A stretch of 64,000 nt of DNA from Cycloclasticus sp. symbiont of Poecilosclerida sp. N (GTDB lineage: Bacteria > Pseudomonadota > Gammaproteobacteria > Methylococcales > Cycloclasticaceae). The stretch spans positions 1 to 64,000 of the forward strand of contig LWTM01000072.1 in NCBI GenBank assembly GCA_002101205.1, written 5' to 3'. Below, one piece after another: positions 55,370-64,000 of this stretch (positions are counted from its first letter, which is position 1; the number at the start of each line of letters is the position of its first letter). The notes under the pieces were generated by a model. It worked only from the letters and a program-made list of their open reading frames with translations, did not search any database and had not been told where the DNA came from. A program made the translations under genes and the position numbers.

Positions 55370-57693
55370 TGGAAATTAAAACCGTTGCTGTTATTGGCGC
55401 GGGAGTCATGGGTGGCGGTATTGCTGCCCAAATTGCCAACGCAGGTGTCAAAGTATTGTTATTGGACATTGTTCCAAAAAATACCGATAACCGAAGCGTC
55501 GTCGCCCAATCAGCCATTCAGAAATTGCTAAAGGTTAAGCCTGCAGCGCTCATGCACAAACGCAATGCCAAACTTATTACAGCGGGTAACTTGGAAGATA
55601 ATTTAAACGATTTGGCGCACGTCGATTGGATTATTGAAGTCATTATTGAGAATTTGGATTTAAAACAAGCGCTCTACAAAAAAATTGATGCCGTTCGAAA
55701 AACAAGTTGTATCGTTTCATCCAACACATCAACATTGCCGTTAGCTGACTTAGCGGTAGGGTTATCAAAAAGCTTCAGGCATCATTTTTTAATCACCCAT
55801 TTCTTTAACCCGCCACGCTATATGCGTTTGCTTGAGATCGTTGAGGGCCCTGATACGAAGCCAGGCATTACGGATACTCTCTGTCACTTTTGCGACCACC
55901 AATTAGGTAAAGGCATTGTTAAGTGCAACGACACACCCGGTTTTATAGCCAATAGAATTGGTGCGTATTGGATGCAAACCGCCATGCTTGAGTGTATGCG
56001 ACTAGACCTAAGCGTGGACGAAGCCGATGCCATTTGTGGTCGCCCTATGGGCTTTCCTAAAACAGGCGTGTTTGGTTTAATGGATTTGATAGGCCTTGAT
56101 TTGATGCCTCATATTTTGGATTCCATGATGCACTCCTTACCAAAGAGCGATGCTTTTCATGAGCAGGCACATATTCCAGACGTGGTGAACAGCATGATTA
56201 GCGAAGGTTATACCGGTCGTAAAGGCAAAGGAGGCTTTTATAGGTTGAATAAATCCGCAGGTAAGAAAACTAAAGAGTCTGTGGATTTAAAGACAGGAAA
56301 ATATGCGCGTAGCGAAACAGCGGCGCTTGATTCATTGAAGCCCTCTATTGCAAACGAGTTAAAAAAACTAGTGAGTTTTGACGATAAAGGCGGTGAATTT
56401 GCATGGTCTGTTCTGTCAAAAACACTAACTTACAGCGCAGGGCTCATTCCAGAAATAGGCGATAACATTGAAGCTATCGACCGCGCAATGAAGTTAGGTT
56501 ACAACTGGAAACACGGTCCTTTCGAGCTGATCGACAAAATCGGCGTTGACTGGTTTATTGATAAACTGGAATCTAAACAACAGCCCATCCCAGCCATACT
56601 TGCCGCAGCAAAGAACAAAACCTTCTACCGTTTTGAAGCGGGTCAACGCCAATGTCTTAATTTAACAGGCGAGTACCGAACACTAAAACGAGAAGAAGGC
56701 ATTGTACTCCTCGAAGACATTAAACGGCAGCAACAGCCCGTTAAGAAAAACGCCTCTGCCAGCTTGTGGGATATTGGCGATAGCGTTCTATGTCTAGAGT
56801 TTCACAGCAAAATGAACTCTATTGATCCGGATATTCTTGCCATGATCGATACCGCTGTCGCTATTATTCCGAATAAATACAAAGCCCTTGTTTTGTATAA
56901 CGAGGCTGATAACTATTCTGTTGGCGCAAATATTGGTTTAGCCTTATTCGCCGCTAATGTAGCCGCTTGGGCGCAAATAGAGGCGATGGTTAAGTCGGGC
57001 CAAGATACTTACAAAGCCTTAAAACACGCCCCCTTTCCTGTCATTGGCGCACCAGCGGGTATGGCGCTTGGCGGCGGCTGTGAAAGCTTACTACATTGTG
57101 ATGCGATACAAGCGCACGCCGAGTCGTATATCGGCTTAGTTGAAGTCGGTGTTGGGCTTATTCCAGCTTGGGGTGGCAGCAAAGAGGTACTAACACGCTG
57201 CATGCTAGACCCTAAGCGCGCTAAAGGCCCTATGCCTGCCATCAGCAAGGCATTTGAAATTATTAGCACGGCCACCGTTTCCACCTCTGCTGCGGAAGCT
57301 AAAAGCCACTTATTTATGGCAAAGTCCGATGGCATCACCATGAACCGTGAGCGCTTATTATTCGACGCAAAGAACAAAGCATTATCTATGCTACCCGATT
57401 ACTCACCTATTGAAGTTGAGGAAATATCTTTACCAGGTGCAACGGCACGTACCGCGCTTAATTTAGCCGTTGCCAGCTTTGTGCAAGCAGGCAAAGTAAC
57501 TGAATACGACGGCGTCATTGCTGACCAACTTGCATTAGTGCTTAGTGGCGATGAAACAGACATTGCCGATCTTCATAGCGAAGATGACTTACTAACACTT
57601 GAACGCAAAGCCTTTATGGCACTCATCAAGCAAGATAAAACGCTCAACCGCGTTCAGCACATGCTCGAAACAGGCAAACCTTTAAGGAATTAA
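55369..57693 (+). CDS. 3-hydroxyacyl-CoA dehydrogenase / enoyl-CoA hydratase fusion (FadB-like)
   Basis: A protein of 774 residues when started at 55369, where the ATG overlaps the thiolase stop (TAATG); the motif begins at once with VAVIGAGVMGGGIAAQIANA, the NAD-binding fold. The 3HCDH C-domains follow with FFNPPRYMRLLEIVEG, CNDTPGFIANRIG and GRKGKGGFYR. The last 300 residues form an enoyl-CoA hydratase domain (SVGANIGLALF, then MALGGGCESLLHCD, then EVGVGLIPAWGG). The order HADH then ECH is reversed compared with E. coli FadB and typical of the FadN/FadB2-like group. It does steps two and three of beta-oxidation. The acyl-CoA dehydrogenase gene begins two bases after its stop. Confidence 0.92.
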   Translation: MEIKTVAVIGAGVMGGGIAAQIANAGVKVLLLDIVPKNTDNRSVVAQSAIQKLLKVKPAALMHKRNAKLITAGNLEDNLNDLAHVDWIIEVIIENLDLKQALYKKIDAVRKTSCIVSSNTSTLPLADLAVGLSKSFRHHFLITHFFNPPRYMRLLEIVEGPDTKPGITDTLCHFCDHQLGKGIVKCNDTPGFIANRIGAYWMQTAMLECMRLDLSVDEADAICGRPMGFPKTGVFGLMDLIGLDLMPHILDSMMHSLPKSDAFHEQAHIPDVVNSMISEGYTGRKGKGGFYRLNKSAGKKTKESVDLKTGKYARSETAALDSLKPSIANELKKLVSFDDKGGEFAWSVLSKTLTYSAGLIPEIGDNIEAIDRAMKLGYNWKHGPFELIDKIGVDWFIDKLESKQQPIPAILAAAKNKTFYRFEAGQRQCLNLTGEYRTLKREEGIVLLEDIKRQQQPVKKNASASLWDIGDSVLCLEFHSKMNSIDPDILAMIDTAVAIIPNKYKALVLYNEADNYSVGANIGLALFAANVAAWAQIEAMVKSGQDTYKALKHAPFPVIGAPAGMALGGGCESLLHCDAIQAHAESYIGLVEVGVGLIPAWGGSKEVLTRCMLDPKRAKGPMPAISKAFEIISTATVSTSAAEAKSHLFMAKSDGITMNRERLLFDAKNKALSMLPDYSPIEVEEISLPGATARTALNLAVASFVQAGKVTEYDGVIADQLALVLSGDETDIADLHSEDDLLTLERKAFMALIKQDKTLNRVQHMLETGKPLRN

Positions 57694-57695
57694 AT

Positions 57696-59480
57696 ATGCT
57701 TATTTTCAAACCTCCCATTGAAGACACCAAGTATCTCATTGACGAATTTTTAGATACCTCTGAATTATCGAATATAGGCGTGTTCAAAAACATGACACCA
57801 GACTTAACCGATGCCATATTTGAAGAAGCCGGAAAAATATCCGAGTCGCTACTTTTCCCCCTTAACAGAAGTGGCGATGAACATGGTTGTACATTAGACA
57901 GTGGAAACGTTACAACAGCTGACGGATTTAAAGAGGCCTATCAAGAAATAACACAAGCAGGCTGGGGAAACTTAACCTGTCACGAACAGTACGGAGGACA
58001 AGGGCTTCCGCACTACATCGCTAACGCAGTGGATGAAATGATGGTATCTGGCAATATGTCATTCAGCATTTACTTCGGTCTTACTATCGGTGCTTACAAT
58101 GTGATAGAACGCTTTGCTTCGGATGATATTAAAGAGCAATATTTGCCAAATATGGTATCAGGCAAATGGAGCGGCACCATGTGTTTAACTGAGCCGCATT
58201 GCGGAACTGACTTGGGACTTATTCGATCAAAGGCCAGCCCCCAAGACGACGGCAGCTACAATATCAACGGTAGTAAAATATTCATTTCTGCTGGCGAACA
58301 TGATTTAACTGAAAACATATTGCACCTCGTTCTTGCTCGAACGCCTGATGCGCCTAAAGGCATAAAAGGCATTAGTCTGTTCCTTGTTCCTAAAATCAAC
58401 GTGTCTAAAAATGGAGAGCTTGGTAAACATAACAATGTTACTTGTAGCGGTATTGAACATAAGATGGGCATTAAAGCATCTTCCACTTGTGCGATGGAAT
58501 TTGATAATTCTAATGGGGTTCTTGTTGGAGAGTTAAACAAAGGTATGAAAGCCATGTTTATTATGATGAATAGCGCTCGCATTCACGTTGGCATTCAAGG
58601 GCTAGCGGTTGCTCATACATCTTATTGTGCTGCCGTTGATTATGCTAAACAAAGGCTTCAAGGTCGTGCATTAACTGGCGCAAAAAACCCAGGAAAGCCA
58701 GCAGACTCACTCATTGTTCACCCCGACGTGCGGCGCATGCTGATGACCATGAAAGCTTATACCGAAGGGGCCCGCGCATTAAGTACATGGTTATCCTTCA
58801 AACTCGATGTTTCGCATCATTCGCCAGACCTTATAAAAAAACAACAAGCAGACCAGCTCGTTTCACTACTAACCCCTGTGTTCAAATCATTCTTAACCGA
58901 CATGGGCGAAACTGTCACTAGCCTTGGTATGCAAATATACGGCGGACACGGCTATATTCGCGAGAACGGCATGGAACAATATTTGCGCGATGTGCGAATT
59001 TGCCAAATTTACGAAGGGACCAATGGCATACAGGCGCTTGATTTAGTGGGTAGAAAACTCCCTGCTCATATGGGCAAATCATTACGTTATTTTTTCCATC
59101 CCTTATCCACTTTTCTAGAACAGCACGCTGATGACGAACAATTAAGCGTGTATATAAACCCACTTTCAAAGTCATTCTTCAGATTACAAAGCGCAACCTT
59201 ATTTATTGCACAAAGAAGCCTATCCAATCCGGATGAAGCAGGCGCAGCTGCAAGCGATTACCTGAAATTATTTGGCTTCGTCGCTATGGGTTATATGTGG
59301 GCGCAAATGGCCGAAAAATCCATCTATCACAAAGCAAACATGTCTGATGAATTTTATGATGCAAAGCTTAAAACAGGTTTGTTTTATATGCAGCGATTAC
59401 TACCCCAAACAGGCTCGTTGCTGTCTAGTATTATGTCTGGGTGTGGCAACACAATGAGTTTAGCGGAAACTCAGTTTTAA
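57696..59480 (+). CDS. Acyl-CoA dehydrogenase
   Basis: A 594-residue FAD enzyme for the first beta-oxidation step. The middle domain shows MCLTEPHCGTDLGLI, and the C-terminal helical domain shows GMQIYGGHGYIRENGMEQYLRDVRI and IYEGTNGIQALDLVGRKL. The extra C-terminal region after residue 460 is typical of the long (about 590-600 residue) acyl-CoA dehydrogenases that often accompany FadN/FadI-type genes. It is the last gene of the MerR operon and is convergent with lapB across 34 bases. Confidence 0.93.
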   Translation: MLIFKPPIEDTKYLIDEFLDTSELSNIGVFKNMTPDLTDAIFEEAGKISESLLFPLNRSGDEHGCTLDSGNVTTADGFKEAYQEITQAGWGNLTCHEQYGGQGLPHYIANAVDEMMVSGNMSFSIYFGLTIGAYNVIERFASDDIKEQYLPNMVSGKWSGTMCLTEPHCGTDLGLIRSKASPQDDGSYNINGSKIFISAGEHDLTENILHLVLARTPDAPKGIKGISLFLVPKINVSKNGELGKHNNVTCSGIEHKMGIKASSTCAMEFDNSNGVLVGELNKGMKAMFIMMNSARIHVGIQGLAVAHTSYCAAVDYAKQRLQGRALTGAKNPGKPADSLIVHPDVRRMLMTMKAYTEGARALSTWLSFKLDVSHHSPDLIKKQQADQLVSLLTPVFKSFLTDMGETVTSLGMQIYGGHGYIRENGMEQYLRDVRICQIYEGTNGIQALDLVGRKLPAHMGKSLRYFFHPLSTFLEQHADDEQLSVYINPLSKSFFRLQSATLFIAQRSLSNPDEAGAAASDYLKLFGFVAMGYMWAQMAEKSIYHKANMSDEFYDAKLKTGLFYMQRLLPQTGSLLSSIMSGCGNTMSLAETQF

Positions 59481-59514
59481 ATAGATGAATAACGTCGTTA
59501 AGCTATTCCCTACG

Positions 59515-60654
59515 CTAGACCACCACAGGTTTCGTAGTACCCCATTGTTTACAGCTTGGGCAATACCAATTTAATTCAACAGAGCTAAAGCCGCAGTTCT
59601 TACACTCAAAGCTAATGGGCTTTTCTTCAAAATTTTGAATAATATTGCGTAAAAAGCTGGACTCCGTGTCTCCATTCTCATCACCGATTTTTGCATACAG
59701 CCTTAAATACCCTTGATTCGGATTCTCGAGCAATCGTTTATGTAAAAATGTCGCCGCTTCCTTGCTGCTTTTTTGCTCCACCAACACATCAATAAACCGG
59801 CTCATTACAATCGTTGAGTCGTTACCCGCTTGCAAGTCAGCTAAAAAATTAAATTTCGCTTTCGGTTTGCCAATTTGATCAAAGCAAGTAAGAATTAAAT
59901 TGAGGTAAACAGGAATAAAACGCTTATCTTGCTTCGATATGGCCATTATCAATTTCAAAGCATGTTTATAATCACTCTTTTCTACTGCAAGCTCTGCACT
60001 AATTACATTAGCCCTAACGCATGACGAGTCTATTCTTAGCGCCTTCTTTAAGTCATTACGAACGGCGACATCATCACCTTGTTTTTTATGGAGCAGCGCC
60101 AATTCACAATGCAATTGTGATAATAAAACAGGCTGTTTACCAGCACCCATCATTTCCAACTTAAACGTGTAGTCAATCGCTTGTTGCCACTCTTTCTCTT
60201 GTTGAAAAATTGATAGCAGTTGCTTAACAGCATGGACACGAAATACTGTGTCTTTTTCAAGCTCAAGGAAAATATTCTCTGCTCTATCGAGCAAGCCGGC
60301 TCGCATATAATCTAAGCCCAATTCGTTTAACGCATTCGAGCGAGCTTGCTGATTAATTTGGGGACGTGCAATAAGGTTTTGATGAAGGCGTATCGCCTTT
60401 TCTACTTCACCACGTTGACGAAATAACGTACCAAGCGCCAAATGAACCTCTATTGTTTCATCATCAACTTCTAACAAGTCGATAAAGACACTGATCGCCT
60501 TATCTGGCTGTTCATTTAAAAGGAAGTTCAGGCCTTTAAAGTAACCATCATGCTCGCTCGAAGATGACTTTTCTTTCGAATGATAATGTTTTGAGGCAAC
60601 GTACCATCCGCTGGCAGCTGCTACAGGTAACAGCATAATTGCAATTTCAAACAT
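59515..60654 (-). CDS. lapB: LPS assembly regulator LapB (YciM)
   Basis: A 379-residue protein with an N-terminal membrane anchor (about 1-20), tetratricopeptide repeats at about 30-330, and a C-terminal rubredoxin-like zinc/iron site (CKNCGFSS, then WYCPSCKQWGT). In E. coli LapB guides LpxC for degradation by FtsH and balances lipopolysaccharide synthesis. The start abuts the lapA stop (60654/60655), so lapA-lapB are coupled, as in E. coli. Length agrees with E. coli LapB at 389. Confidence 0.95.
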   Translation of the reverse strand: MFEIAIMLLPVAAASGWYVASKHYHSKEKSSSSEHDGYFKGLNFLLNEQPDKAISVFIDLLEVDDETIEVHLALGTLFRQRGEVEKAIRLHQNLIARPQINQQARSNALNELGLDYMRAGLLDRAENIFLELEKDTVFRVHAVKQLLSIFQQEKEWQQAIDYTFKLEMMGAGKQPVLLSQLHCELALLHKKQGDDVAVRNDLKKALRIDSSCVRANVISAELAVEKSDYKHALKLIMAISKQDKRFIPVYLNLILTCFDQIGKPKAKFNFLADLQAGNDSTIVMSRFIDVLVEQKSSKEAATFLHKRLLENPNQGYLRLYAKIGDENGDTESSFLRNIIQNFEEKPISFECKNCGFSSVELNWYCPSCKQWGTTKPVVV

Positions 60655-60945
60655 TTAATTTATACGCTTAGTAGGATACGTTCGTAAACTTGAGACTTCT
60701 TTCTTACTGATAGCGGCTTCTTTGGTTAATTTCGAATAACGACGGCGCCAGACTAAAGTGCTCCAAACTTTTGAGCTCAATCCCACCAAGGTACCAAGGA
60801 TAAATGCACCGAGAAGCGCAAATGACAAGGGGATTTCCAACCAACCGTAGTAGTAGTTGATTTTAATGGGTGCCGAATTTAGTATAGACAGCACAAAACC
60901 TACAACCAAAATAGTGACAAATAATAATAAGTATATAAATTTCAT
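60655..60945 (-). CDS. lapA: LPS assembly protein LapA (YciS)
   Basis: A 96-residue inner-membrane protein with two hydrophobic helices (about 4-24 and 38-58) followed by a basic cytoplasmic tail (VWRRRYSKLTKEA). The size and place before lapB fit E. coli LapA (YciS, 102 residues). The ATG follows GGAG in AAGAAGAGATC-type leader sequence. A strong terminator of ihfB lies upstream, so lapA-lapB probably have their own promoter. Confidence 0.93.
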   Translation of the reverse strand: MKFIYLLLFVTILVVGFVLSILNSAPIKINYYYGWLEIPLSFALLGAFILGTLVGLSSKVWSTLVWRRRYSKLTKEAAISKKEVSSLRTYPTKRIN

Positions 60946-60996
60946 GATCTCTTCTTGGAGCTATTCCATTAAAAAGCTTGCTTAATTATAGCTAGT

Positions 60997-61023
60997 AAAA
61001 AAGCTCCTAAAAGGAGCTTTTTT
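60997..61023 (-). terminator. Rho-independent terminator after ihfB
   Basis: On the minus strand AAAAAAGCTCCT-TTT-AGGAGCTTTTTT, starting two bases after the ihfB stop. The stem is perfect and the T-run is good. It separates ihfB from lapA. Confidence 0.9.
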
Positions 61024-61024
61024 A

Positions 61025-61327
61025 CTATTTAATTCTGTAGTTATCTTTCGCTTCATCAACCCGAACCCTTAATTCCTTACCTGGTTTAAAGTGAGGGACA
61101 TATTTACCTGATAGAGCAACTGGCTCACCGTTTTTAGGATTTCTTCCAACCCGTGGCGGACGATAATGTAAAGAAAAGCTACCGAAGCCTCTTATTTCAA
61201 TTCGTTCTCCAGATGCTAATGCAAGACTCATTCTTTCCATGATGCATTTAACCGCCAACTCAACGTCCTTATAAGGGAGATGGTCTTGTTGGTCTGCTAA
61301 TTTTTCAATTAATTCTGATTTTGTCAC
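61025..61327 (-). CDS. ihfB: Integration host factor subunit beta
   Basis: The chosen GTG at 61327 yields 100 residues beginning [12 protein letters not shown] after the initiator, just as in E. coli IhfB; AAAGG lies eight bases upstream. A TTG at 61342 would add five residues. The DNA-bending arm is [19 protein letters not shown] and the tail FKPGKELR. It dimerises with IhfA and bends DNA in replication, recombination and promoter control. It lies next to rpsA in the conserved cmk-rpsA-ihfB order. Confidence 0.96.
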   Translation of the reverse strand: MTKSELIEKLADQQDHLPYKDVELAVKCIMERMSLALASGERIEIRGFGSFSLHYRPPRVGRNPKNGEPVALSGKYVPHFKPGKELRVRVDEAKDNYRIK

Positions 61328-61417
61328 ATCATCACCTTTCAAACTAAATCAACTGGAATCCTTACGTATTCCTGTTCAATGAAACTTATCTTCCCGCCGC
61401 CTCGGCACGAAATAAGA

Positions 61418-61435
61418 GTGGGAATAATTTCCCAC
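61418..61435 (-). terminator. Hairpin between rpsA and ihfB
   Basis: GTGGGAA-TTAT-TTCCCAC (minus-strand reading equivalent) is followed by TCTTATTTCG. The stem is perfect but the T-run is poor. It may reduce read-through from rpsA to ihfB. Confidence 0.5.
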
Positions 61436-61451
61436 CCTATTTCTATTCGAG

Positions 61452-63119
61452 TTACTTATCATCCATAGAACTTTTAAAGATATCACCCAATGTCGGCGCA
61501 CTAGAACTTTGAGTAGCGTAATCACTGATCACTGCTTTTTCCTCATCGTTATCTTTAGCTTTTATTGATAAATTAATTATTTTGTTTTTGCGGTCAATAC
61601 CAATGAATTTAGCTTCTATTTCATCACCTTCTGTTAATACATTTCTTGCATCATCAACGCGGTCTCGATTTAGTTCTGAAGCACGTAGATAACCTTCAAT
61701 ACCATCAGCTAGTGTAATCACAGCGCCTTTAACATCAGCTTCTTTCACAATACCTTTCACAATACTGTTCTTGCCGTTTTTATCTAAGAAGTCTTGGAAC
61801 GGATCTTGTTCAAGCTGTTTGATACCTAATGAGATTCTTTCACGGTCTGAGTCAATCGCTAAAATGACTGTTTCAATTTCCATACCTTTCTTATAGGTCA
61901 ATAGGTCTTCTTCACTATTTTCATCCCATGAGATGTCAGATAAATGAATTAGACCATCAATGTCACCATCTAAACCGATGAATACACCGAAGTCCGTGAT
62001 AGATTTGATAAGGCCAGTGATTTTATCGCCCTTCTTATGGATAGCTGAGAAGTCTTCCCAAGGATTGCCTTTACATTGCTTCATACCCAATGAGATACGG
62101 CGGCGACTGTCATCAATTTCAAGCACCATAACTTCAACTTCATCACCCAATGCAACCACTTTTGCAGGGTTTACATTTTTGTTTGTCCAGTCCATTTCCG
62201 ATACGTGAACAAGGCCTTCGATACCATCTTCAATTTCGATAAAGCAACCGTAATCTGTTAAATTTGTCACACGTCCATTGATCTTTGATTGCACAGGATA
62301 ACGACTTAAGATGTTCACCCAAGGGTCTTCACCTAATTGTTTCATGCCTAGAGAGACACGTTGCTTCTCTTCGTCGTAACGTAAAACAATCACTTCAATA
62401 TCTTGACCAATTTTAATCACTTCAGATGGATGCTTAACGCGTTTCCAAGCCATATCAGTGATATGTAACAAACCGTCCACACCGCCTAAATCGATAAATG
62501 CGCCGTAATCTGTAAGATTTTTAACCATACCTTTAAGCACAGCACCTTCTTTCAAGTTTTTAAGCAATTCTTCACGTTCTGCGCTGTATTCTGTTTCTAG
62601 AACAGCGCGACGAGACACAACAACGTTATTACGTTTTTCATCAAGTTTAATCACTTTAAACTCTAGATCTTTACCTTCTAAGAAGGTTGTGTCACGTAAG
62701 GGTCGCACATCAACAAGTGACCCCGGTAGGAACCCGCTTAAGCCGCCCACTTCAACTGTGAAGCCGCCACGCACTTTGCCGGTGATAACACCTATAACTG
62801 TTTCTTTTTCTTCCGCTGCTTTTTCAAGGAATTTCCAAGCGGCTGCTTTCTTCGCTTTATCACGTGATAATAGCGTTGAACCCAAGCCATCTTCAACCAT
62901 CTCCAAGACCACTGCGACTTCATCGCCAATAGCAACTTCAAGTTCACCTTTTGCGTCAACAAACTGCCAACGCGGGACATTACCTTCAGATTTTAGATTT
63001 GCATTTACAATCACTGAGTCGTTAGTGATATCCACCACTAGACCTGTAATTAGCGTGCCTGGGGTAAGTTCTGCGGATTTAATACTTTCTTCAAATAGTT
63101 CTGCGAAATTTTCGCTCAT
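61452..63119 (-). CDS. rpsA: 30S ribosomal protein S1
   Basis: The proposed start at 63119 gives 555 residues beginning [17 protein letters not shown], the usual S1 N-terminus; an upstream in-frame ATG would add 24 unlikely residues. Six S1/OB-fold RNA-binding domains follow in order, with repeated signatures such as [40 protein letters not shown] and [20 protein letters not shown]. Length agrees with E. coli S1 at 557. It brings mRNAs to the 30S subunit. A palindrome lies in the leader at 63212-63227. Confidence 0.97.
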   Translation of the reverse strand: MSENFAELFEESIKSAELTPGTLITGLVVDITNDSVIVNANLKSEGNVPRWQFVDAKGELEVAIGDEVAVVLEMVEDGLGSTLLSRDKAKKAAAWKFLEKAAEEKETVIGVITGKVRGGFTVEVGGLSGFLPGSLVDVRPLRDTTFLEGKDLEFKVIKLDEKRNNVVVSRRAVLETEYSAEREELLKNLKEGAVLKGMVKNLTDYGAFIDLGGVDGLLHITDMAWKRVKHPSEVIKIGQDIEVIVLRYDEEKQRVSLGMKQLGEDPWVNILSRYPVQSKINGRVTNLTDYGCFIEIEDGIEGLVHVSEMDWTNKNVNPAKVVALGDEVEVMVLEIDDSRRRISLGMKQCKGNPWEDFSAIHKKGDKITGLIKSITDFGVFIGLDGDIDGLIHLSDISWDENSEEDLLTYKKGMEIETVILAIDSDRERISLGIKQLEQDPFQDFLDKNGKNSIVKGIVKEADVKGAVITLADGIEGYLRASELNRDRVDDARNVLTEGDEIEAKFIGIDRKNKIINLSIKAKDNDEEKAVISDYATQSSSAPTLGDIFKSSMDDK

Positions 63120-63211
63120 GCCATTCTCTTTATTTATTTTTAAAAACAGAATAGTTTTTAAAAACGGTTCGTTAAAAAAAGCTTGAGCCATATGAACTCA
63201 AACCACCTGTT

Positions 63212-63227
63212 TCTCAATTTATTGAGA
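63212..63227. promoter_or_regulatory. Palindrome in the rpsA leader
   Basis: TCTCAAT-TT-ATTGAGA is a perfect inverted repeat 93 bases upstream of the rpsA ATG and just after the cmk stop. It could be an operator or an RNA hairpin. S1 represses its own translation in E. coli through leader hairpins, so a regulatory role is plausible but unproven. Confidence 0.4.
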
Positions 63228-63234
63228 CGTTACT

Positions 63235-63918
63235 TTATTTATTATCTAAGGAGTCTAGAACCTGCTGAACAACCTCATCAATCGTGCTACTAGACGAATC
63301 TATGTAAATCGCACCATCTGGAACCGTTAGCGGGGAGGCCGAACGATTTTTATCTCGCTCGTCTCTTTGCTCTATATCTTCAATAACATTGTGTAGGTTA
63401 GCACTAATTCCTTTCTCAATCAACTGCTTATAGCGCCTTTTACCCCTTTCCTCGGCACTAGCTGTTAGATAAACCTTATGTCGAGCATTAAAAAAAACAA
63501 CGCTTCCCATGTCTCTACCGTCCGCTACTAGCCCGGGGGCTTTCTGAAACCCTTGTTGCTTTGCCAATAAGCCGCGTCTAACCATTGGAAATATGGCTAT
63601 TTTTGAAGCAGTATTGCCAACCTCTTCTGTTTGCAGTTTTTTCTGTACCTGTTCACCATCAAGGTAGGCGGCCCAAGCACCCGAAGCACTTTGCTTAAAC
63701 TCTATATCAATGCGCCGAATTAATGCTGCAATCTCAAACTCATTGCTGATATCTATATCGTTTTTGATTGCCGCAACACCTAATGCCCTATAGATCGCTC
63801 CACTGTCTAAATAGTGCCAACCTAGTTTTTCTGATATCCGCTTAGAAATTGAACCTTTCCCAGAACCGCTTGGTCCATCAATGGTCAGTACGGGAGCTAA
63901 TTCATCTGAACCGCTCAT
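63235..63918 (-). CDS. cmk: Cytidylate kinase
   Basis: The ATG at 63918 overlaps the aroA stop by four bases (ATGA), which decides this start; it gives 227 residues, the same as E. coli Cmk. The P-loop is TIDGPSGSGKGSI (about 12-24), followed by HYLDSGAIYRALG, VADGRDMGSVVF and the CMP-binding RDERDKNRSASPL. The enzyme phosphorylates CMP and dCMP. The order aroA-cmk-rpsA-ihfB is conserved in gammaproteobacteria. Confidence 0.96.
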   Translation of the reverse strand: MSGSDELAPVLTIDGPSGSGKGSISKRISEKLGWHYLDSGAIYRALGVAAIKNDIDISNEFEIAALIRRIDIEFKQSASGAWAAYLDGEQVQKKLQTEEVGNTASKIAIFPMVRRGLLAKQQGFQKAPGLVADGRDMGSVVFFNARHKVYLTASAEERGKRRYKQLIEKGISANLHNVIEDIEQRDERDKNRSASPLTVPDGAIYIDSSSSTIDEVVQQVLDSLDNK

Positions 63919-64000
63919 TGCGTAGAAATCTTGAAACCGCAAAACAGAGCCAATTCCACAAAGCTCGGAAAAGACGTGCCGACATTCTCGCAATTATTTA
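63915..64000 (-). CDS. aroA: 3-phosphoshikimate 1-carboxyvinyltransferase, C-terminal end (partial)
   Basis: The last 28 codons read through the right edge on the minus strand. The sequence NCENVGTSFPSFVELALFCG followed by FKIST and a TGA matches the C-terminus of EPSP synthase, where VxTSFPxFVEL is conserved. The stop overlaps the cmk start. The position before cmk is the usual one. Only the tail is visible, so nothing can be said about the active site. Confidence 0.85.
   Translation of the reverse strand, partial: NNCENVGTSFPSFVELALFCGFKISTQ

Overview
This 64 kb window looks like a chromosomal segment of a gammaproteobacterium. The marker blocks aroA-cmk-rpsA-ihfB-lapA-lapB, asd-fimV, map-glnD, coq7 and cysD-cysN are all gammaproteobacterial in content or order, and intergenic DNA is AT-rich. 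The mix of polyhydroxyalkanoate synthesis, several acyl-CoA degradation genes, a DUF1302/DUF1329/MMPL envelope cluster and many decayed insertion sequences would suit a marine hydrocarbon- or lipid-using lineage such as Cycloclasticus or relatives. That placement is inference from gene content, not a measured match.

Layout, left to right. 1-0.3 kb: the 5' end of an IS481-family transposase cut by the window edge. 0.5-7 kb: phaC with a strong terminator, a DUF1289 protein, a two-gene membrane unit (small membrane protein plus an RCK-domain channel with an unusual pore motif), an alpha/beta hydrolase and an acetyl-CoA acetyltransferase. 7-11 kb: an outer-membrane barrel protein bracketed by related insertion-sequence scraps, then a large autotransporter-like protein with a VDT tandem repeat. 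11.5-16.3 kb: glnD and map (overlapping) and a divergent acyltransferase-3 gene. 16.7-23.6 kb: MMPL exporter, YCF48-like protein, DUF1329 and DUF1302 proteins, all on the minus strand, with a duplicated, decayed 3' end of the DUF1329 gene. 24-28.2 kb: IS481 remnant, adk, asd and a fimV gene whose conserved C-terminal domain is out of frame.

28.4-34 kb: a minus-strand glycine cleavage operon, gcvT-gcvH-gcvPA-gcvPB plus a translationally coupled PfkB-family kinase, preceded by a tandem glycine riboswitch with a visible terminator. 34.2-38.8 kb: a type I secretion system (TolC-like, ABC ATPase, HlyD-like) with no substrate gene in view. 39.4-42 kb: cysD-cysN and a thin 2Fe-2S ferredoxin. 42.2-49 kb: coq7-bioA, uvrD and thiC. 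The last has an IS1380 remnant directly upstream and no recognisable TPP riboswitch. 49.8-59.5 kb: two fatty-acid or branched-chain acyl-CoA blocks. One holds an SDR, an enoyl-CoA hydratase and an acyl-CoA ligase. The other is a tight operon of MerR regulator, thiolase, HADH/ECH fusion and acyl-CoA dehydrogenase, behind a LiuR-like palindrome. 59.5-64 kb: lapB, lapA, ihfB, rpsA, cmk and the end of aroA.

The least explained signals are these: a 74-bp GC-rich repeat present twice, 36 kb apart, each copy just after a stop codon; the duplicated DUF1329 tail; the poly-A frameshift in fimV; the DUF1302/DUF1329/YCF48/MMPL cluster itself; and the small-membrane-protein/RCK-channel pair. No rRNA, tRNA or CRISPR array was recognised.
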